From contig NZ_MRTQ01000037.1 of assembly GCF_001956215.1 (NCBI RefSeq), forward strand, positions 1 to 32,551: a DNA stretch of 32,551 nucleotides. Direction: 5' to 3'. Shown in pieces: positions 31,284 to 32,551 of the stretch. Position 1 is the first letter of the stretch. Each line of letters opens with the position of its first letter. The position numbers were made by a program, and so were the translations under genes. The notes under the pieces were generated by a model. The model saw only the letters and a list, made by a program, of their open reading frames with translations. It did not search any database and was not told where the DNA came from. The stretch is from Paenibacillus sp. FSL R5-0490 (GTDB lineage: Bacteria; Bacillota; Bacilli; Bacillales; Cytobacillaceae).

Positions 31284-31748
31284 TTATTTCACTGTAATGG
31301 TTGTGCTCATCATTTGATGACCCGCACCGCAGTACTCATTGCAAAGAACCAAATATTCACCTGGCTTATCAAATTTCTGAGTTATTTTTTGTACATAACC
31401 AGGCACAACCATAGCATTTAAGTTAGTTTCAGCAACCTGGAACCCGTGAACGACATCTTTTGACGTCAATGTAAAATGAACTGTTGATCCAGCAGGCACT
31501 TCTATCTCACTCGGAGTAAAACTGAACACTTGAAGAGTCATAACTACTTCATACTCATTATCGCCAATTTTCTTAATTCCTGGCTTATCGAACGGTGCTG
31601 TTTCATCCACTTTCTGAGGATCAATTCGCTCTCCATAGCTTGGCGGCCCCATTTCAAAAGCGAATGCCTGATAGCCCGCGATTAACATGAATCCAATAAT
31701 CATTCCAAAGCTCAAAATAAGCCATACCTTTTCAGAACGATGCATCAT
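31284..31748 (-). CDS. cbaB: b(o/a)3-type cytochrome c oxidase subunit II
   Basis: The 154-aa protein has a single N-terminal helix (about 10-29, as in ba3 subunit II, not two as in the A family) and a CuA cupredoxin domain: VVHGFQV (first His) and CNEYCGAGHQMM, which contains the two Cys, the bridging Glu, second His and Met. All CuA ligands are present. Start ATG 31748; the subunit IIa gene ends 12 bases upstream. Confidence 0.92.
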   Translation of the reverse strand: MMHRSEKVWLILSFGMIIGFMLIAGYQAFAFEMGPPSYGERIDPQKVDETAPFDKPGIKKIGDNEYEVVMTLQVFSFTPSEIEVPAGSTVHFTLTSKDVVHGFQVAETNLNAMVVPGYVQKITQKFDKPGEYLVLCNEYCGAGHQMMSTTITVK

Positions 31749-31760
31749 TGTTTATCCCCC

Positions 31761-31901
31761 CTATATTCTGGCCATATACAGGCCGTACAAGATTAAATAC
31801 GTAACAAAGATCCCAAGCCCTACAACTGTAACTGAAAAGAACGTACCCTTTAGTGAGTTTTGTTCTTTTGAACTGCTTTGGTCCACTTTTCGTGTATCCA
31901 C
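31761..31901 (-). CDS. cbaD: b(o/a)3 oxidase subunit IIa (46 aa)
   Basis: This short frame starts GTG 31901 (AAAGGAG about ten bases upstream) and reads MDTRKVDQSSSKEQNSLKGT, then one membrane helix (about 21-43, FFSVTVVGLGIFVTYLILYGLYM) and ARI. Size, single helix and position directly before subunit II fit subunit IIa of ba3 oxidases, which packs against subunit I in Thermus. It is first in the operon cbaD-cbaB-cbaA-SCO-CtaG-like. A competing longer frame (31732-32001) has no such character and is rejected. Confidence 0.8.
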   Translation of the reverse strand: MDTRKVDQSSSKEQNSLKGTFFSVTVVGLGIFVTYLILYGLYMARI

Positions 31902-32077
31902 CTTCCATCAGCTCCTTTACTTTGTTACTTACATCATAGTTGAGAAGGGTTTTCATAAAAGTGAAGTGAATCACACTTTCTTCATATTCACTCAAAGGCA
32001 AAAAGGTTGCGATTTTGGCTAAAACACTGTAGTATCAAGGGTTTCCTTCACCGAATGGTGCTCTGGCAAGAATAACG

Positions 32078-32097
32078 GTTCACAAATAGTTCACAAA
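32078..32097 (-). promoter_or_regulatory. Tandem ResD-like boxes upstream of the oxidase operon
   Basis: On the minus strand TTTGTGAAC occurs at 32089-32097 and again at 32078-32086, an 11-base direct repeat, differing from the B. subtilis ResD consensus TTTGTGAAT only at the last base. A possible -10 (GATACT, 32031-32036) would put the boxes at about -54 to -73. No good -35 is seen, as for an activated promoter. I see no other gene in 31902-32259. Confidence 0.6.
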
Positions 32098-32259
32098 AAG
32101 GCAATTCACCTGTTTTTGATTACGAAAATGCTAAGATAGAATATCCAACTAATGTAAATAACACAAAGAATAATTGGGATTTTATGTTAAGATAATAGTG
32201 TGGTTTTTAAGCTAACCGGCAGGTTAATAAAAATTGAAGGGAAGATAGGAGGAACTATT

Positions 32260-32391
32260 TTGGATGTTTTTGTAATATTAGCTTTTTCATTAGCAGCTGG
32301 TGCGTTCTCTTTTGCATTATTTTCAGATGATAAAATTAAGAAACTTGAAAAGAGAGTGAAAGATTTAGAAGTTAAAATAAATGAAAGTTAG
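32260..32391 (+). CDS. Small TM plus coiled-coil protein (43 aa)
   Basis: I start at TTG 32260, seven bases after a perfect AGGAGG; the frame extends to 32200 without a site. One membrane helix (about 2-20, VFVILAFSLAAGAFSFALF) is followed by a short heptad coiled coil (DDKIKKLEKRVKDLEVKINES), like many small Bacillus membrane-tethered peptides. The coil suggests self-association. No function is recognised. Confidence 0.65.
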   Translation: MDVFVILAFSLAAGAFSFALFSDDKIKKLEKRVKDLEVKINES

Positions 32392-32432
32392 GATAGCTGT
32401 ACTAATTTCAAAAAGTTTCTCATAAATAAAAG

Positions 32433-32458
32433 AAACTAATCCCTATTGGAATTAGTTT
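32433..32458 (-). terminator. Terminator downstream of tRNA-Ile
   Basis: AAACTAAT (32433-32440) pairs with ATTAGTTT (32451-32458), and on the minus strand is followed by CTTTTATTTATG. It lies 17 bases beyond the tRNA 3' end, so the tRNA is last in its transcript. Confidence 0.7.
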
Positions 32459-32475
32459 GATAATGGTATGTATAA

Positions 32476-32551
<76 letters not shown>

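Noticed and set aside
31732..32001. 89-aa minus-strand frame over the subunit IIa gene
   Set aside because: The overlapping 46-aa frame has the expected membrane helix and position; this one has stop-free length but no family features.

Overview
The window looks like chromosomal DNA from an aerobic, low-to-mid GC Bacillaceae bacterium, probably a Cytobacillus/Mesobacillus-type Bacillus. The basis is strong AGGAGG ribosome binding sites, TTG and GTG starts, extracytoplasmic-function sigma-W type promoters (TGAAAC-N16-CGTA), ResD-like boxes, and families typical of Bacillus (YknWXYZ, YdbST, DUF1540, DUF2935, a BltD-like acetyltransferase, a b(o/a)3 oxidase). Assignments rest on motifs, gene order and memory of families; no database search was run.

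Layout. 1-2370: a palindrome-rich repeat cut by the window edge, two tiny membrane proteins, a GNAT acetyltransferase behind what looks like an erm-style leader-peptide attenuator, a small conserved + strand gene, a perfect Fur-like box in a convergent gap, a DUF1540 cysteine protein and a RimJ/L-type GNAT. 2440-4374: a degenerate tandem repeat, an EAL c-di-GMP phosphodiesterase and a membrane-anchored tubby-like protein.

4435-21855 is the core: an envelope-stress and antimicrobial-peptide defence region, nearly all on the minus strand. It holds yknWXYZ with a textbook sigma-W promoter; a lipoprotein polysaccharide deacetylase; a three-gene LanFEG/CprABC-like ABC transporter with its own two-component system and a small membrane protein between them; a membrane-anchored serine hydrolase (beta-lactamase fold) with a second textbook sigma-W promoter; and an ABC-2 transporter apparently co-transcribed with ydbST, divergent from a second two-component system. 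Eleven-base-period direct repeats lie in front of both ABC operons and are candidate response-regulator operators. From memory, yknWXYZ and ydbST are separate sigma-W operons in B. subtilis; here they lie about 8 kb apart with further resistance-type genes between them.

21860-28180 is mixed: a 22-bp perfect palindrome, small spore-type or hypothetical proteins, an acidic lipoprotein, a secreted 5'-nucleotidase/cyclic phosphodiesterase, a DUF3267 membrane metalloprotease, a HEIGY protein, a CDF cation exporter and a DUF2935 protein. 28325-31901 is a b(o/a)3-type oxidase operon (subunit IIa, II, I, then SCO and a CtaG-like membrane protein) behind tandem ResD-like boxes. The window ends with a small TM/coiled-coil protein and a tRNA-Ile(GAT) lacking only its first base.

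The most novel-looking signal is the attenuator at 1035-1142: an 18-codon leader ORF with a strong ribosome binding site and four mutually exclusive RNA arms, the last of which hides the ribosome binding site of the GNAT gene.
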